Assembly (NCBI GenBank): GCA_030621845.1
Contig: JAUXHA010000018.1
Span: 1 to 35,479 of the forward strand
DNA from: Spongiibacteraceae bacterium
GTDB taxonomy: Bacteria; Pseudomonadota; Gammaproteobacteria; Pseudomonadales; Dasaniaceae
Length of the DNA stretch: 35,479 nt
Direction of reading: 5' to 3'
Position numbers and translations under genes: made by a program. Of the stretch, positions 7,902-17,575 are shown piece after piece; the first letter of the stretch is position 1, and every line of letters starts with the position of its first letter. The notes under the pieces were generated by a model that saw only the letters and a program-made list of their open reading frames with translations, made no database searches and was not told where the DNA came from.

Positions 7902-8681
7902 ATGATTAAAATCGAAGCCATTCCTGCCTATCAGGATAATTACATCTGGTGTATGTACGACCAGCACAGCCGTCAAGCCGTCGTAGTCGACCCGGGTGAT
8001 GCCCAGCCCGTATTGCAGATGCTGGCTGCAAGGCAGCTTGTGTTAGACGCTATTATTATTACCCATCACCATTTTGATCATGTCGGTGGTGTTGACGATT
8101 TACTCGCCGCCAATCCCGTTAGCGTCTATGGGCCCGTTAACGACACTATACCGCAGCTTACTGACCAGCTGGTTGAAAATGATCATGTTGAGTTACTGGG
8201 GCTGGATTTCACCGTATTTGAAGTGCCGGGGCATACGCTGGATCACATCGCCTTTTTTTCCACCGCAACGGATGATCAACCGATACTGTTCTGTGGTGAT
8301 ACCCTGTTCGCTGGCGGCTGTGGTCGCTTGTTTGAAGGCGATGCAGCAATGATGCATCATTCCCTGTCAAAGCTTGCCGCCCTGCCCGCACAGACCCGCG
8401 TCTACTGTGCCCATGAATACACGCTGGCTAATCTCGACTTTGCCATCGCTGTCGAACCGGATAATGCTGACCTGCAGCAACGGATAAAACAAGATCGTCG
8501 TACTCGGGAGCAATCCCTGCCCACCGTCCCCTCGGCACTGGCACTGGAAAAAGCCACTAACCCCTTCCTTCGATGTGACACAGGTTCAATTATTGACCGT
8601 GCGCAACAAATAAAAGGGGCTGAATGTGTGGGTGCTGCCGAAGTCTTTGCTACAATTCGTAATTGGAAAGACAATTTCTAA
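7902..8681 (+). CDS. gloB: Hydroxyacylglutathione hydrolase (glyoxalase II)
   Basis: A 259-residue metallo-beta-lactamase-fold enzyme that hydrolyses S-lactoylglutathione to D-lactate and glutathione, the second step of methylglyoxal detoxification in the cytosol. The binuclear metal motif THHHFDHVGG is present, followed by the further ligands in PGHTLDH, FCGDTLFAGGCGR and CAHEYTLANL. The C-terminal glutathione-binding end (IRNWKDNF) matches the family. The frame is also open from a GTG at 7893. I chose the ATG at 7902 because GGGTG at 7891-7895 sits six bases upstream and family members begin directly with the strand MIKIEAIPAYQDNYIW. It is divergent from the methyltransferase and followed 69 bases later by mltD in the same direction. 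Confidence 0.96.
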   Translation: MIKIEAIPAYQDNYIWCMYDQHSRQAVVVDPGDAQPVLQMLAARQLVLDAIIITHHHFDHVGGVDDLLAANPVSVYGPVNDTIPQLTDQLVENDHVELLGLDFTVFEVPGHTLDHIAFFSTATDDQPILFCGDTLFAGGCGRLFEGDAAMMHHSLSKLAALPAQTRVYCAHEYTLANLDFAIAVEPDNADLQQRIKQDRRTREQSLPTVPSALALEKATNPFLRCDTGSIIDRAQQIKGAECVGAAEVFATIRNWKDNF

Positions 8682-8750
8682 TCATTCCACCAACTTACTG
8701 GGCTTTTTTAAGGCTCTCTCGACACAGCACAGGCGCTAGATTTAGACATC

Positions 8751-10397
8751 ATGAATAATTATTTATCGAATAAAATCAACAAGTTAACTTTTATTGTTGT
8801 CGTAATATCCAGCTTTATGTTGTTGTCGGGCTGTAATACCAGTCCAGCCGAGGACAGCAATAGCGCGGAGCCAGGCGCTGAAACCTTTACTGAGTACAAG
8901 ATTGATTATGCTTACCCCTACAGCTGCGTGGCGGTCACCGGCGAACCAAAACAAGCCGAACCCGACGCGGTAGTACCTCGGGATATCTGGTATAAAATCC
9001 GCATGGGCTCACAACTCGACTGGGACATCAAACAAAAGCGACTACAAGCAGAGTTTAATTGGTACCAGCGCCACCCTAATTACATGGCCAGGGTCAGTCA
9101 GCGCTCTGAACGTTATATCTACTACATCACTGAACAAATACAGCAACGCGGCCTGCCAATGGAGCTGGCATTACTGCCCATCGTAGAAAGTGCCTATGAC
9201 CCCTTTGCTTATTCTCACGGACGCGCCTCCGGCATGTGGCAATTTATTCCCGGTACTGCCCGGGTCTATAAGCTTCAAATAAATTGGTGGTACGATGGAC
9301 GCCGGGATGTCATCGCCTCCACCGATGCTGCCTTGAATTACCTCACGTATTTACACAAGCTGTTTGATGGCGATTGGATGCTGGCACTGGCAGCCTATAA
9401 TTCAGGCCAGGGTACGGTGGGAAGGGCGGTTAGGAAAAACCGAAAATTGGGTCGCCCTACCGATTTCTGGTCACTTGACCTACCACGGGAAACCCGCAGT
9501 TATGTTCCCAAGCTACTGGCACTGGCAAAATTAATTGATAACCCCCAGCAATACGATATTGCCTTATACCCGGTGGCGAACCGACCCTACTTCACTAATG
9601 TCTCCACAGGTTCACAAATTGACCTGGCCGAGGCCGCCAGCCTGGCTGATATTGATGTGGAAGAATTGTATCGACTTAATCCAGGTTTTAACCGCTGGGC
9701 AACAGCCCCCTCAGGCCCCCATCGTTTATTAGTCCCTGTAGATAAAGCCGGTTTATTTGAGCAGCAACTAGCGACACTGCCCGACGCAGAACGCATGCAC
9801 TGGCAACGTTATACCGTTAAACAAGGTGATTCCCTGGGCCGACTTGCCCAGCGCTACCACACCGACGTACGAACTATTCGAGCCAATAACAAGATCAAGG
9901 GTAATATGATCAGGGAAGGACAGTCACTGCTGATTCCCATTGCAACTCAGGGTAGCAGCCACTATGCCCTGAGCTCTGATCAACGCTTGAAAAAAATACA
10001 GTCCACACGAAAAGGCGCCGCCGGCAGCCACCAGGTTTTTTATACGGTAAAATCAGGTGACAGTTTCTGGTCTATTTCTCGTCGTTATGGCGTCAGTAGC
10101 TCAAAGCTTGCACACTGGAATGGCATGTCGCCGAAGAACACCCTGCACCCCGGTAAAAAATTAAGTGTCTGGACAAATCAGTCCACCAGCAGTAACACCA
10201 GTCCCCGTGGACAACGTGACCCAATGATGCGAAAACTCGGTTACAGGGTGCGCAACGGCGATTCACTGGCACGTATTGCCGGTAAATTTAATGTCAGTGT
10301 CAATGATATTATCCGTTGGAACTCAGTCAATCCGAAGAAATATTTACAACCGGGACAACGCCTCACCCTCTACGTTGATATCACCGCGATGAATTAA
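8751..10397 (+). CDS. mltD: Membrane-bound lytic murein transglycosylase D with three LysM repeats
   Basis: A 548-residue lipoprotein that cleaves peptidoglycan glycan strands with formation of 1,6-anhydroMurNAc. The signal peptide ends in the lipobox LSGC, so the mature N-terminus is C28. The SLT domain covers about 120-250: catalytic E146 lies in LPIVESAYDP, followed by the GMWQFIPGTA and LALAAYNSGQG motifs. Three LysM glycan-binding repeats follow at about 352-396 (YTVKQGDSLGRLA), 429-474 (YTVKSGDSFWSIS) and 497-542 (YRVRNGDSLARIA). E. coli MltD has fewer repeats and is about 450 residues, so this one is extended. Lipidation should place it on the inner leaflet of the outer membrane. gloB upstream and mltD together match the order in Pseudomonas. 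Confidence 0.96.
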   Translation: MNNYLSNKINKLTFIVVVISSFMLLSGCNTSPAEDSNSAEPGAETFTEYKIDYAYPYSCVAVTGEPKQAEPDAVVPRDIWYKIRMGSQLDWDIKQKRLQAEFNWYQRHPNYMARVSQRSERYIYYITEQIQQRGLPMELALLPIVESAYDPFAYSHGRASGMWQFIPGTARVYKLQINWWYDGRRDVIASTDAALNYLTYLHKLFDGDWMLALAAYNSGQGTVGRAVRKNRKLGRPTDFWSLDLPRETRSYVPKLLALAKLIDNPQQYDIALYPVANRPYFTNVSTGSQIDLAEAASLADIDVEELYRLNPGFNRWATAPSGPHRLLVPVDKAGLFEQQLATLPDAERMHWQRYTVKQGDSLGRLAQRYHTDVRTIRANNKIKGNMIREGQSLLIPIATQGSSHYALSSDQRLKKIQSTRKGAAGSHQVFYTVKSGDSFWSISRRYGVSSSKLAHWNGMSPKNTLHPGKKLSVWTNQSTSSNTSPRGQRDPMMRKLGYRVRNGDSLARIAGKFNVSVNDIIRWNSVNPKKYLQPGQRLTLYVDITAMN

Positions 10398-10474
10398 TAG
10401 CAGCAAATGATAATATTCGGCTAAATCTGTTTATAATATCGCCCTTATAAAAATATCTTTAGATGAGGGATTCA
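10398..10474 (+). promoter_or_regulatory. Likely promoter of the M3 peptidase-opp operon
   Basis: The 77-base gap after mltD contains a consensus -10, TATAAT at 10432-10437, with TGATAA at 10408-10413 as a weak -35 (18-base spacer). It is the last intergenic gap of useful size before the tightly packed operon. The ribosome-binding site GAGGG at 10465-10469 favours the ATG at 10475. Confidence 0.4.
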
Positions 10475-12499
10475 ATGAAGCGTCTGCTGACCGCCACCGT
10501 ATTGTTAAGCCTGTTAGCCTGTAGTGAACGCGAGGCTGCTGAACCACTAGCAGCAACCCGGACAAGCCAAAGCCCTGATCTTTACCGTGTCGATTACACC
10601 GCCGAGGCGCTTACTCAGCAGTGCGAACTTGACCTGCAAGGTGCTCGTGATGCTTTCAGTTCACTTGAACGCCTGCAGCCGCCCTATAACGTAGACACCG
10701 TATTAAGACCGCTGGATCAATTATTCCTCACTATTGAAAACGGTACCGGGATGGTGTTTCTGTTAAGCAACGTTCATCCCGATGCCGCACTGCGGCAAGC
10801 CGGTGACCTCTGTGTACAGGAATTTTCAAAATTAATCACTGATCTCGGCTTATCAGTCCCCCTTTACCAGCACGTCGAGGCCGTAAACACGGATGAGCAA
10901 GATGCCGACACCCGCCGGTATCAGTCAAAAGTTTTACGGGATTTTCGACGCTCAGGGGTGAGTAAAGATAAAAAAACGCGCAATAGTATTCGCCAGCTTA
11001 ACGAGACAATTGTTCAATTAGGCCAGGATTTCTCCAGAAATATTCGGGACGACGTACGACACATCACTGTACCGCCAGCAGGCCTGGATGGCTTGCCGCA
11101 GGATTTTATTGAGCAGCACCCCGTCGATGAAGACGGTTATGCCAAAGTCACTACAAACTACCCCGATGTCTATCCCTACTTGCGCTATGCCAATAATGAC
11201 GGCCACCGGCTGGCGCTTTACCAGGAATTCCTGAATCGAGGCTATCCCGCCAATAAAAAAGTCTTGAAAGACATTATTGTTCAGCGCCAGACGCTGGCAG
11301 GCTTATTGGGCTACAGCGATTATGCCAGCTATGTCGCCGAAGATTTAATGGTGAAAACACCCCAGGTTATCGAGGATTTTATTACCCGTATTAGCACATT
11401 AACAGAGCAGCGCGCTAACAATGATTACGCGCAATTATTAGCTGCCCTGCAACAAACCGACCCCACTGCCCAGTCTGTGGGTAATTGGCAAAAAGCTTAC
11501 CTGGAAGAACGTGTGCGCAAGCAGCAATATCAACTGGATACCAAGGTCATTCGACAGTACTTCCACTATGACAATGTGGTGGCGGGGGTTTTTCAATTGA
11601 TGACCGACTTGTTCGGAGTAGAAATTACTCGCTGGGATACCCCGGTCTGGCATCAAAGCGTTACTGCTTACCAGGTCTGGGACCAGGGTAAAGTCATCGG
11701 TCGCTTCTACCTTGACATGCATCCCCGTGAAGGAAAATATGGCCATGCGGCACAGTTTGGCATTCGTCCGGGATTAAGTGGCCAACAACTGCCGGTTGCA
11801 GCACTGGTCTGTAATTTCCCCGGTGAAAACGATGGTTCAGCCTTAATGGAACACCGACAGGTCGAAACATTTTTGCATGAATTTGGCCACCTGATACACA
11901 GTATTTTTGGCGGTCAACAACAGTGGGCCACTTTTTCCGGGGTCGCTACGGAGAGAGATTTTGTCGAAGCACCCTCGCAAATGCTTGAGGAGTGGATATG
12001 GGATTACGATAGCGTGAAAGGGTTTGCGGTTAATTCCAATGGCGAATCAATACCGCGGCCATTGCTTGAAAAAATGCGCGCGGCCAGATCTTTCGCACGC
12101 GGAACATTTATACAGAACCAGATGTTCTATGCGGCATTGTCACTCGCTTATTACCAGACGCCCGTCGATCAACTCGATCTTGATAAAATACTGCGAGCAA
12201 AACAGGCTCAATACTCGCCTTTCGGCTACATCGAGAATACGCATTTCTACGCCGGCTTTGGCCACCTTTATGGCTATTCTGCCGCTTACTATACTTATAT
12301 GTGGTCCGAGGTGATTGCCGCTGATATTCTTAAGCAATTTGAGCAACAGGGTATGCGCAATAAAAAATTGGCGAATCATTATCGTCAAACCATACTGGCG
12401 CCCGGGGGTTCAAAAGATGCCGATCAACTGGTGCAGGATTTTTTATCGAGACCGTTTAACTTTGACGCCTTCGTCGAACGCTTAAACGGAGCTAACTAG
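10475..12499 (+). CDS. M3-family zinc oligopeptidase, predicted lipoprotein
   Basis: A 674-residue thimet-oligopeptidase-like metallopeptidase. The zinc site is complete: H468, E469 and H472 in LHEFGHLIHS, with the third ligand E498 in RDFVEAPSQMLEEW. The C-terminal tyrosine-rich substrate loop (HLYGYSAAYYTYMWSE) is also typical. It should cut short peptides, not proteins. Unlike the cytosolic OpdA/Dcp enzymes, it begins with MKRLLTATVLLSLLACSE, a lipoprotein signal with LLAC lipobox (C16), so it probably acts outside the cytoplasm. The frame opens at an ATG at 10463, but the ATG at 10475 is preceded by GAGGG at a 5-base spacing and starts the signal peptide cleanly. Its TAG stop overlaps the GTG start of oppA by one base, so it is translationally coupled to the peptide importer. 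Confidence 0.93.
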   Translation: MKRLLTATVLLSLLACSEREAAEPLAATRTSQSPDLYRVDYTAEALTQQCELDLQGARDAFSSLERLQPPYNVDTVLRPLDQLFLTIENGTGMVFLLSNVHPDAALRQAGDLCVQEFSKLITDLGLSVPLYQHVEAVNTDEQDADTRRYQSKVLRDFRRSGVSKDKKTRNSIRQLNETIVQLGQDFSRNIRDDVRHITVPPAGLDGLPQDFIEQHPVDEDGYAKVTTNYPDVYPYLRYANNDGHRLALYQEFLNRGYPANKKVLKDIIVQRQTLAGLLGYSDYASYVAEDLMVKTPQVIEDFITRISTLTEQRANNDYAQLLAALQQTDPTAQSVGNWQKAYLEERVRKQQYQLDTKVIRQYFHYDNVVAGVFQLMTDLFGVEITRWDTPVWHQSVTAYQVWDQGKVIGRFYLDMHPREGKYGHAAQFGIRPGLSGQQLPVAALVCNFPGENDGSALMEHRQVETFLHEFGHLIHSIFGGQQQWATFSGVATERDFVEAPSQMLEEWIWDYDSVKGFAVNSNGESIPRPLLEKMRAARSFARGTFIQNQMFYAALSLAYYQTPVDQLDLDKILRAKQAQYSPFGYIENTHFYAGFGHLYGYSAAYYTYMWSEVIAADILKQFEQQGMRNKKLANHYRQTILAPGGSKDADQLVQDFLSRPFNFDAFVERLNGAN

Positions 12500-14121
12500 T
12501 GTTAACATCACTGCGCTGCGTTTTTATAATCACGCTGTTATCCCTGTTGACCGCCGCTTGCGGGCCAATGGATAATAACGTTGATACCGGCACCGCTGGA
12601 CAAATCTTGCATCTGGGTAATGGCAGCGAACCACCCAGCCTGGACCCACACCTTTCAACCGCTGTTAACTCCAGCAATATCATCAGCACACTGCTTGAAG
12701 GCCTGGTGACACCGAATCCAAAAACTCTGGAGCCCGAGGCGGGTGCCGCTATATCCTGGGATATTTCAGCCGATTTACGCACCTACACTTTTCACCTCAA
12801 CCCTGACGGACACTGGTCAAATGGCGAACCGGTGGAGGCAAGTGACTTTGTTTATGCCTGGCATCGTCTGTTAATGCCCGAACTGGCGGCGGAATATTCT
12901 TATCAATTATTTGTACTGGAAAATGCCGAAGCTTTTTATAAAGGCGATATTACTGACTTCAATCAAGTGGGAGTAAAAGCAATTGATCGCTTGACCCTGC
13001 AAGTCAGGCTCAAGGCCCCTACGCCTTACTTTCTGTCGTTATTATCACACGCCAGCACTTTTCCCGTACATCCTGAAACCGTGGCAGCCTACGGTGATAT
13101 CGATGACCCCGGAAACTTGTGGACGCGAGCGGGTAACTTTGTTGGCAATGGCCCCTTTATTCTTACCGAGTGGGCACTTAACCGTATTGTCAGGGTTGAA
13201 AAAAATTCTCATTACTGGGATGCCGACACGGTGGCTTTAGAGGAAATCAGGTTCTACCCGATTGACAATTTAGGTACCGAAGAACGGATGTTTCGATCAA
13301 AGACCTTACATTTGACCGTTGGCGTACCGGAAGAAAAAATTGCCCGCTATGCAAAAGATAAACCCGAGTTAATTAATATTTCCCCCTATCTCGGCACCTA
13401 TTTTTACCGTTTCAATGTCAACAAAGCCCCCTTTGATGACAGCCGTGTCAGGCGAGCATTATCGATGTCAATTGATCGCCAGCAAATTGTTGACGCGGTG
13501 ACCAAAGGTGGGCAAATACCGACTTATAACCTTACTCCCGCCAACACGCTTGGCTATACCGCCAAAGCCGCCATCCCCTTTGATATCCCGGCAGCACGAC
13601 AATTAATGGCCGAGGCAGGTTATCCGCAGGGCAAAGGCTTTCCGGTGGTTGAGCTTTTATATAACACCAGTGAGGGCCATAGAAAAATTGCCATCGCTAT
13701 ACAGCAAATGTGGAAGCTGGCACTGGGCGTTGAAATTCGCTTGTTTAACCAGGATTGGAAGGCCTTTTTGGAAACAGAAAAAAATGGTGATTTTGCAATC
13801 GCCCGTGGTGGTTGGATTGGTGACTATGTTGACCCGAACACCTTCCTCGATATGTTTGTTAGCAATGGTGGCAACAATCGCACCGGCTGGTCTAACCAAA
13901 AGTATGATCAATTAATACAACAAGCTGGCCGCACCGCCGGAACGGATCAACGTTTTGAGCAGTTCCAACAGGCTGAAAAAATATTAATCGATGACAGCCC
14001 GATCATACCCATCTATACCTATACAGCAATTTACCTGAAATCCACCGATGTAAAGGGTTGGTATAACAACGTGCTCAACGCACATCCCATTAAATACGTA
14101 TACCTGCAAAGAGACGATTAA
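12499..14121 (+). CDS. oppA: Oligopeptide-binding lipoprotein OppA (SBP_bac_5)
   Basis: A 540-residue periplasmic peptide-binding protein of the OppA/DppA type (E. coli OppA is about 543). It has a lipoprotein signal with lipobox TAAC (C21), unusual for the soluble enterobacterial OppA but common elsewhere. The family signature appears at about 40-75 (GNGSEPPSLDPHLS, then LLEGLVTPNPKTLEPEAGAA), with the later EWALNRIVRVEKNSHYWD and DDSRVRRALSMSIDRQ blocks. The protein captures short peptides and delivers them to OppBC. The start is GTG at 12499, sharing its G with the TAG of the upstream peptidase, with GGAG eight bases before it. oppB begins six bases after its stop. Confidence 0.93.
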   Translation: MLTSLRCVFIITLLSLLTAACGPMDNNVDTGTAGQILHLGNGSEPPSLDPHLSTAVNSSNIISTLLEGLVTPNPKTLEPEAGAAISWDISADLRTYTFHLNPDGHWSNGEPVEASDFVYAWHRLLMPELAAEYSYQLFVLENAEAFYKGDITDFNQVGVKAIDRLTLQVRLKAPTPYFLSLLSHASTFPVHPETVAAYGDIDDPGNLWTRAGNFVGNGPFILTEWALNRIVRVEKNSHYWDADTVALEEIRFYPIDNLGTEERMFRSKTLHLTVGVPEEKIARYAKDKPELINISPYLGTYFYRFNVNKAPFDDSRVRRALSMSIDRQQIVDAVTKGGQIPTYNLTPANTLGYTAKAAIPFDIPAARQLMAEAGYPQGKGFPVVELLYNTSEGHRKIAIAIQQMWKLALGVEIRLFNQDWKAFLETEKNGDFAIARGGWIGDYVDPNTFLDMFVSNGGNNRTGWSNQKYDQLIQQAGRTAGTDQRFEQFQQAEKILIDDSPIIPIYTYTAIYLKSTDVKGWYNNVLNAHPIKYVYLQRDD

Positions 14122-14127
14122 ATAGCC

Positions 14128-15057
14128 ATGCTTAGGTTTATTATTTACCGGATTTTACAAGCCATCCCGGTGTTACTGGTGGTTATCTCCGCCACCTTCA
14201 TCCTGATCCGAATGGCACCCGGAGGACCTTTTGATGCTGAAAAAGCGGTGTCGCCTTATGTGCTGGAAAAACTCAATGAGCGGTACAATCTCAATGCACC
14301 ACTACCAGAGCAATTATTTGATTATATAAGCGGCATCATCAAGGGAGATTTTGGCCCGTCATTTAAATTCCCTACCCGCTCGGTCACAGAGATGATCGCC
14401 ACCGGCTTGCCAATTACCTTTGAACTGGCGTTTTACGCTATGTTGGTCGCCCTGCTTATCGGCATCACCGCCGGTCTGGTCGCCGCCATACGTCCTAATA
14501 CGGCGCAGGACTATGTGCCCATGTCAGTTGCCATGATAGGCATTTGTATGCCCTCCTTCCTGATGGGGCCGATACTGGTATTAATATTCGGTATCTGGTT
14601 AGAGTGGTTACCGGTATCGGGTTGGGGTTATTCGGCCGGTGATAAAATTCTACCGGCGATCACGCTGGGCTCAACGTATGCCGCTTATATTGCTCGCCTC
14701 ACACGGGGCGGTATGCTGGAAGTACTGTCACAGGATTATATCCGCACCGCCAGGGCCAAGGGTTTGCCTACTCGTACCATTATTTTTAAACACGCACTGA
14801 AGGGTGGCTTGTTACCGGTGGTCTCCTTTCTGGGCCCAGCCATCGCCGGTTTACTCTCTGGCTCCTTCGTCGTTGAAACCATTTTCCAGATTCCCGGGCT
14901 GGGCCGATTTTATGTCCAGGCCGCGTTTAATCGTGATTACACCATGATTATGGGCACCACAATTTTCTTTTCCATGTTGATTATATTTTTCAATTTGATT
15001 TCAGACATCATTGCCGCCTACCTTAACCCGCGGATAAAACTTGGGGGCGAAGGATGA
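14128..15057 (+). CDS. oppB: Oligopeptide ABC transporter permease OppB
   Basis: A 309-residue inner-membrane permease collinear with E. coli OppB (306 residues). It starts MLRFIIYRILQAIPVLLVV with the first membrane helix, has the GDFGPSFKFP and RMAPGGPFDAE motifs of the periplasmic loop, about six helices, and the cytoplasmic EAA coupling loop DYIRTARAKGLPTRTIIFKHAL that docks on the ATPase. It forms the peptide channel with OppC. Its 3' end overlaps oppC by four bases (ATGA). Confidence 0.96.
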   Translation: MLRFIIYRILQAIPVLLVVISATFILIRMAPGGPFDAEKAVSPYVLEKLNERYNLNAPLPEQLFDYISGIIKGDFGPSFKFPTRSVTEMIATGLPITFELAFYAMLVALLIGITAGLVAAIRPNTAQDYVPMSVAMIGICMPSFLMGPILVLIFGIWLEWLPVSGWGYSAGDKILPAITLGSTYAAYIARLTRGGMLEVLSQDYIRTARAKGLPTRTIIFKHALKGGLLPVVSFLGPAIAGLLSGSFVVETIFQIPGLGRFYVQAAFNRDYTMIMGTTIFFSMLIIFFNLISDIIAAYLNPRIKLGGEG

Positions 15058-15929
15058 GCAGTTTAGACCCCTCTGGCGAACAGGGCCGATCGCTGTGGCA
15101 GGATGCCATCGCCAGGCTGGGGCAAAACCGCCTGGCCATGCTGGGCCTTTACTTGCTCGCCTTTATGGTGATTATTGCCCTGCTAACCCCCTGGATAGCA
15201 CCGTACTCCTATGAAACCCAACAACTGGACCTTGGAGCTATAGCACCCAATGCCCGGCATTGGTTTGGCACCGATACCTTTGGCCGCGATTTACTCACCC
15301 GCATAATGTATGGCGGCAGGGTATCGCTGGCAGTAGGCTTTATTGCCACGGCGGTGGCGCTGGTTATCGGCGTACTGTGGGGTGCTGTTGCCGGTTATAT
15401 CGGTGGCCGTACCGATGCCGTGATGATGCGTATCGTAGACATATTATATGCCCTGCCCTTCATGATTTTTATCATTTTGTTGATGGTGGTATTTGGTCGT
15501 AGTATTTTATTATTGTTCCTGGCGATTGGCTGCGTAGAGTGGCTAACCATGGCGCGCATTGTCCGTGGCCAGGTATTAGCGTTGAAACAACAGGAATTCA
15601 TCGAGGCAGCCGTTGTTATCGGCCTGTCACACTGGCAAATTATTTATCGACATATTATTCCCAATATTTTGGGCCCGATCATTGTTTATATCACCCTGAC
15701 TATTCCCAGTGTCATGTTACTGGAAGCCTTCCTCAGTTTTCTTGGCCTCGGAATCCAGCCACCACAAAGTTCCTGGGGCTTGTTGATTTCCTATGGCGTG
15801 GAGACCATGGAAGAGTATCCCTGGTTACTGTTATTCCCCGGACTGGTTCTCTCCATCACCCTGTTTGCACTTAATTTCCTCGGCGATGGCCTGCGTGATG
15901 CGCTCGACCCCAAAGCCTCCAAGGATTAG
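15054..15929 (+). CDS. oppC: Oligopeptide ABC transporter permease OppC
   Basis: A 291-residue inner-membrane permease of the OppC/DppC type. The N-terminal OppC_N region (RLGQNRLAMLGLYLLAFM) is followed by the HWFGTDTFGRDLLTRIMYGG motif, characteristic of this subunit, and the EAA loop EFIEAAVVIGLSHWQIIYRH. The C-terminus LGDGLRDALDPK is the family hallmark. The ATG at 15054 overlaps the TGA of oppB, and a two-base gap separates its stop from oppDF, so stoichiometric translation is expected. Confidence 0.96.
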   Translation: MSSLDPSGEQGRSLWQDAIARLGQNRLAMLGLYLLAFMVIIALLTPWIAPYSYETQQLDLGAIAPNARHWFGTDTFGRDLLTRIMYGGRVSLAVGFIATAVALVIGVLWGAVAGYIGGRTDAVMMRIVDILYALPFMIFIILLMVVFGRSILLLFLAIGCVEWLTMARIVRGQVLALKQQEFIEAAVVIGLSHWQIIYRHIIPNILGPIIVYITLTIPSVMLLEAFLSFLGLGIQPPQSSWGLLISYGVETMEEYPWLLLFPGLVLSITLFALNFLGDGLRDALDPKASKD

Positions 15930-15931
15930 TT

Positions 15932-17575
15932 ATGGCATTGTTAAGCGTTACTAATTTAGCCACCAGTTTTTATACCCGCGATGGCGTGGTTAAAGCAGTA
16001 CAAGGTATTAGTTTTGACGTCGAGCGTGGCGAAACCGTCGCTATTGTCGGTGAATCAGGATCAGGTAAATCAGTAGCCTGTTACTCTTTATTACAATTAC
16101 TGCCACAACCCCCGGCCAGGATTGAATCAGGCCGCGCCCTGTTTGAGGGTATCGACTTGCTGCAGTGCAATGCAAAAGAAATCAGGGCGATTCGTGGCAA
16201 TCGAATTGCCATGATTTTCCAGGATCCGATGACCTCACTCAACCCCTATCTAACTATTGGCGAGCAATTGATAGAACCACTTCGCTTGCACCAGTCCATG
16301 GGCAAAGCTGAAGCATTAATAAAAGCTGAAGCCGCACTGGAAGAAGTGGGTATTGAGGATGCCAGTAAACGCCTGCAGCAATATCCCCATGAATTTTCAG
16401 GGGGAATGCGGCAGCGGGTGATGATAGCCATGGCGCTGATGTCAGAGCCTGATTTATTAATCGCAGATGAACCCACCACGGCCTTGGATGTCACCATTCA
16501 GGCGCAAATTTTTAAGCTGATAAAAACAATCCAGCAGCGTAGAAATCTGGCGGTGATCTTTATCACCCATGATCTGGCGGTGGTCGCACAAATATCCAAT
16601 CGCGTGCTGGTAATGCAAAGCGGAAAAGTTGTCGAACAGGGCAATACCGCTGATCTATTCAAAAATCCTCAGCATCAATATACCCGCATGCTGTTAGACG
16701 CTATTCCTGCCGATGCCAAGCCCGAGCAACATCGCTATAAGAGTAACGGCGCTGAGGAAACAGTTTTGACTGTGAGCAATCTTAACAGCAGCTACATTGA
16801 GCGCCCCGCCAGCTTCTTTCACCGCCAGGCCAGCACATTTAAAGCGGTTCGCAATGTCAGCCTCACGCTTCGTCGAGGTGAAATATTAGGCTTGGTGGGA
16901 GAATCCGGCTGCGGAAAATCCAGTTTGGCAAAAACAATTTTACGACTGGTTAAGGAAGACAGCGGCAGTATTCAATTGCAAGGCAATGAAATCACTACGC
17001 TCAAACCGCGCGAGGTTAAAAACTTGCGTAAAGATTTGCAGATTATCTTCCAGGATCCTTACGCCTCGCTGAATCCACGAATGTCAGTTTATGACACCCT
17101 GCTTGAGCCCCTGAAACTCCACAGTATCGTTCCATCCACTCAGTATAATGACTGCATTTCACAATTAATGCTTGAAGTCGGCCTGTCCCCCAGGGATATT
17201 CGTAAATATCCCCATGAATTTTCTGGCGGGCAGCGACAACGAATTGCTATCGCCAGAGCACTGGCAGTACGTCCCAAGCTGATTATTGCCGATGAACCGG
17301 TATCGGCGCTGGATGTAACGATACAGGCGCAGGTATTAAAGCTGATGTTGCATATCGTGGCTAAATACCAACTCTCGATGATATTCATTTCTCATGATTT
17401 ATCAGTAATACGTTCTGTTTGTGACCGCACGGCCGTTATGTACAAAGGCGAGATCATTGAGATGGATGAAACGGAAAAAGTGTTTAATCAGCCACAACAG
17501 CAATACACCCGACGATTACTCGAAGCCATACCGGCTCATGAGCCAAAGCAACAGGCCGAGCCGGGTAATTACTAA
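15932..17575 (+). CDS. oppDF: Fused peptide ABC transporter ATPase (OppD-OppF)
   Basis: A 547-residue protein with two complete ABC domains in one chain, equivalent to separate OppD and OppF and organised like E. coli YejF. Domain 1 has Walker A GESGSGKS at 40-47, signature SGGMRQR at 156-162 and Walker B with DEP at 179-181. Domain 2 has Walker A GESGCGKS at 323-330, signature SGGQRQR at 431-437 and DEP at 454-456. Each domain carries the peptide-transporter C-terminal stretch (NPQHQYTRMLLDAIP and QPQQQYTRRLLEAIP). Both ATP sites look active. It powers OppBC from the cytoplasmic face. The TAA stop shares its last A with the ATG of the next gene (TAATG), extending the operon into the BASS transporter. 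Confidence 0.96.
   Translation: MALLSVTNLATSFYTRDGVVKAVQGISFDVERGETVAIVGESGSGKSVACYSLLQLLPQPPARIESGRALFEGIDLLQCNAKEIRAIRGNRIAMIFQDPMTSLNPYLTIGEQLIEPLRLHQSMGKAEALIKAEAALEEVGIEDASKRLQQYPHEFSGGMRQRVMIAMALMSEPDLLIADEPTTALDVTIQAQIFKLIKTIQQRRNLAVIFITHDLAVVAQISNRVLVMQSGKVVEQGNTADLFKNPQHQYTRMLLDAIPADAKPEQHRYKSNGAEETVLTVSNLNSSYIERPASFFHRQASTFKAVRNVSLTLRRGEILGLVGESGCGKSSLAKTILRLVKEDSGSIQLQGNEITTLKPREVKNLRKDLQIIFQDPYASLNPRMSVYDTLLEPLKLHSIVPSTQYNDCISQLMLEVGLSPRDIRKYPHEFSGGQRQRIAIARALAVRPKLIIADEPVSALDVTIQAQVLKLMLHIVAKYQLSMIFISHDLSVIRSVCDRTAVMYKGEIIEMDETEKVFNQPQQQYTRRLLEAIPAHEPKQQAEPGNY

Noticed and set aside
10463-10474. Earlier ATG of the M3 peptidase
   Set aside because: It overlaps the GAGGG site that serves the ATG at 10475, and the four extra residues would sit before an otherwise complete lipoprotein signal.
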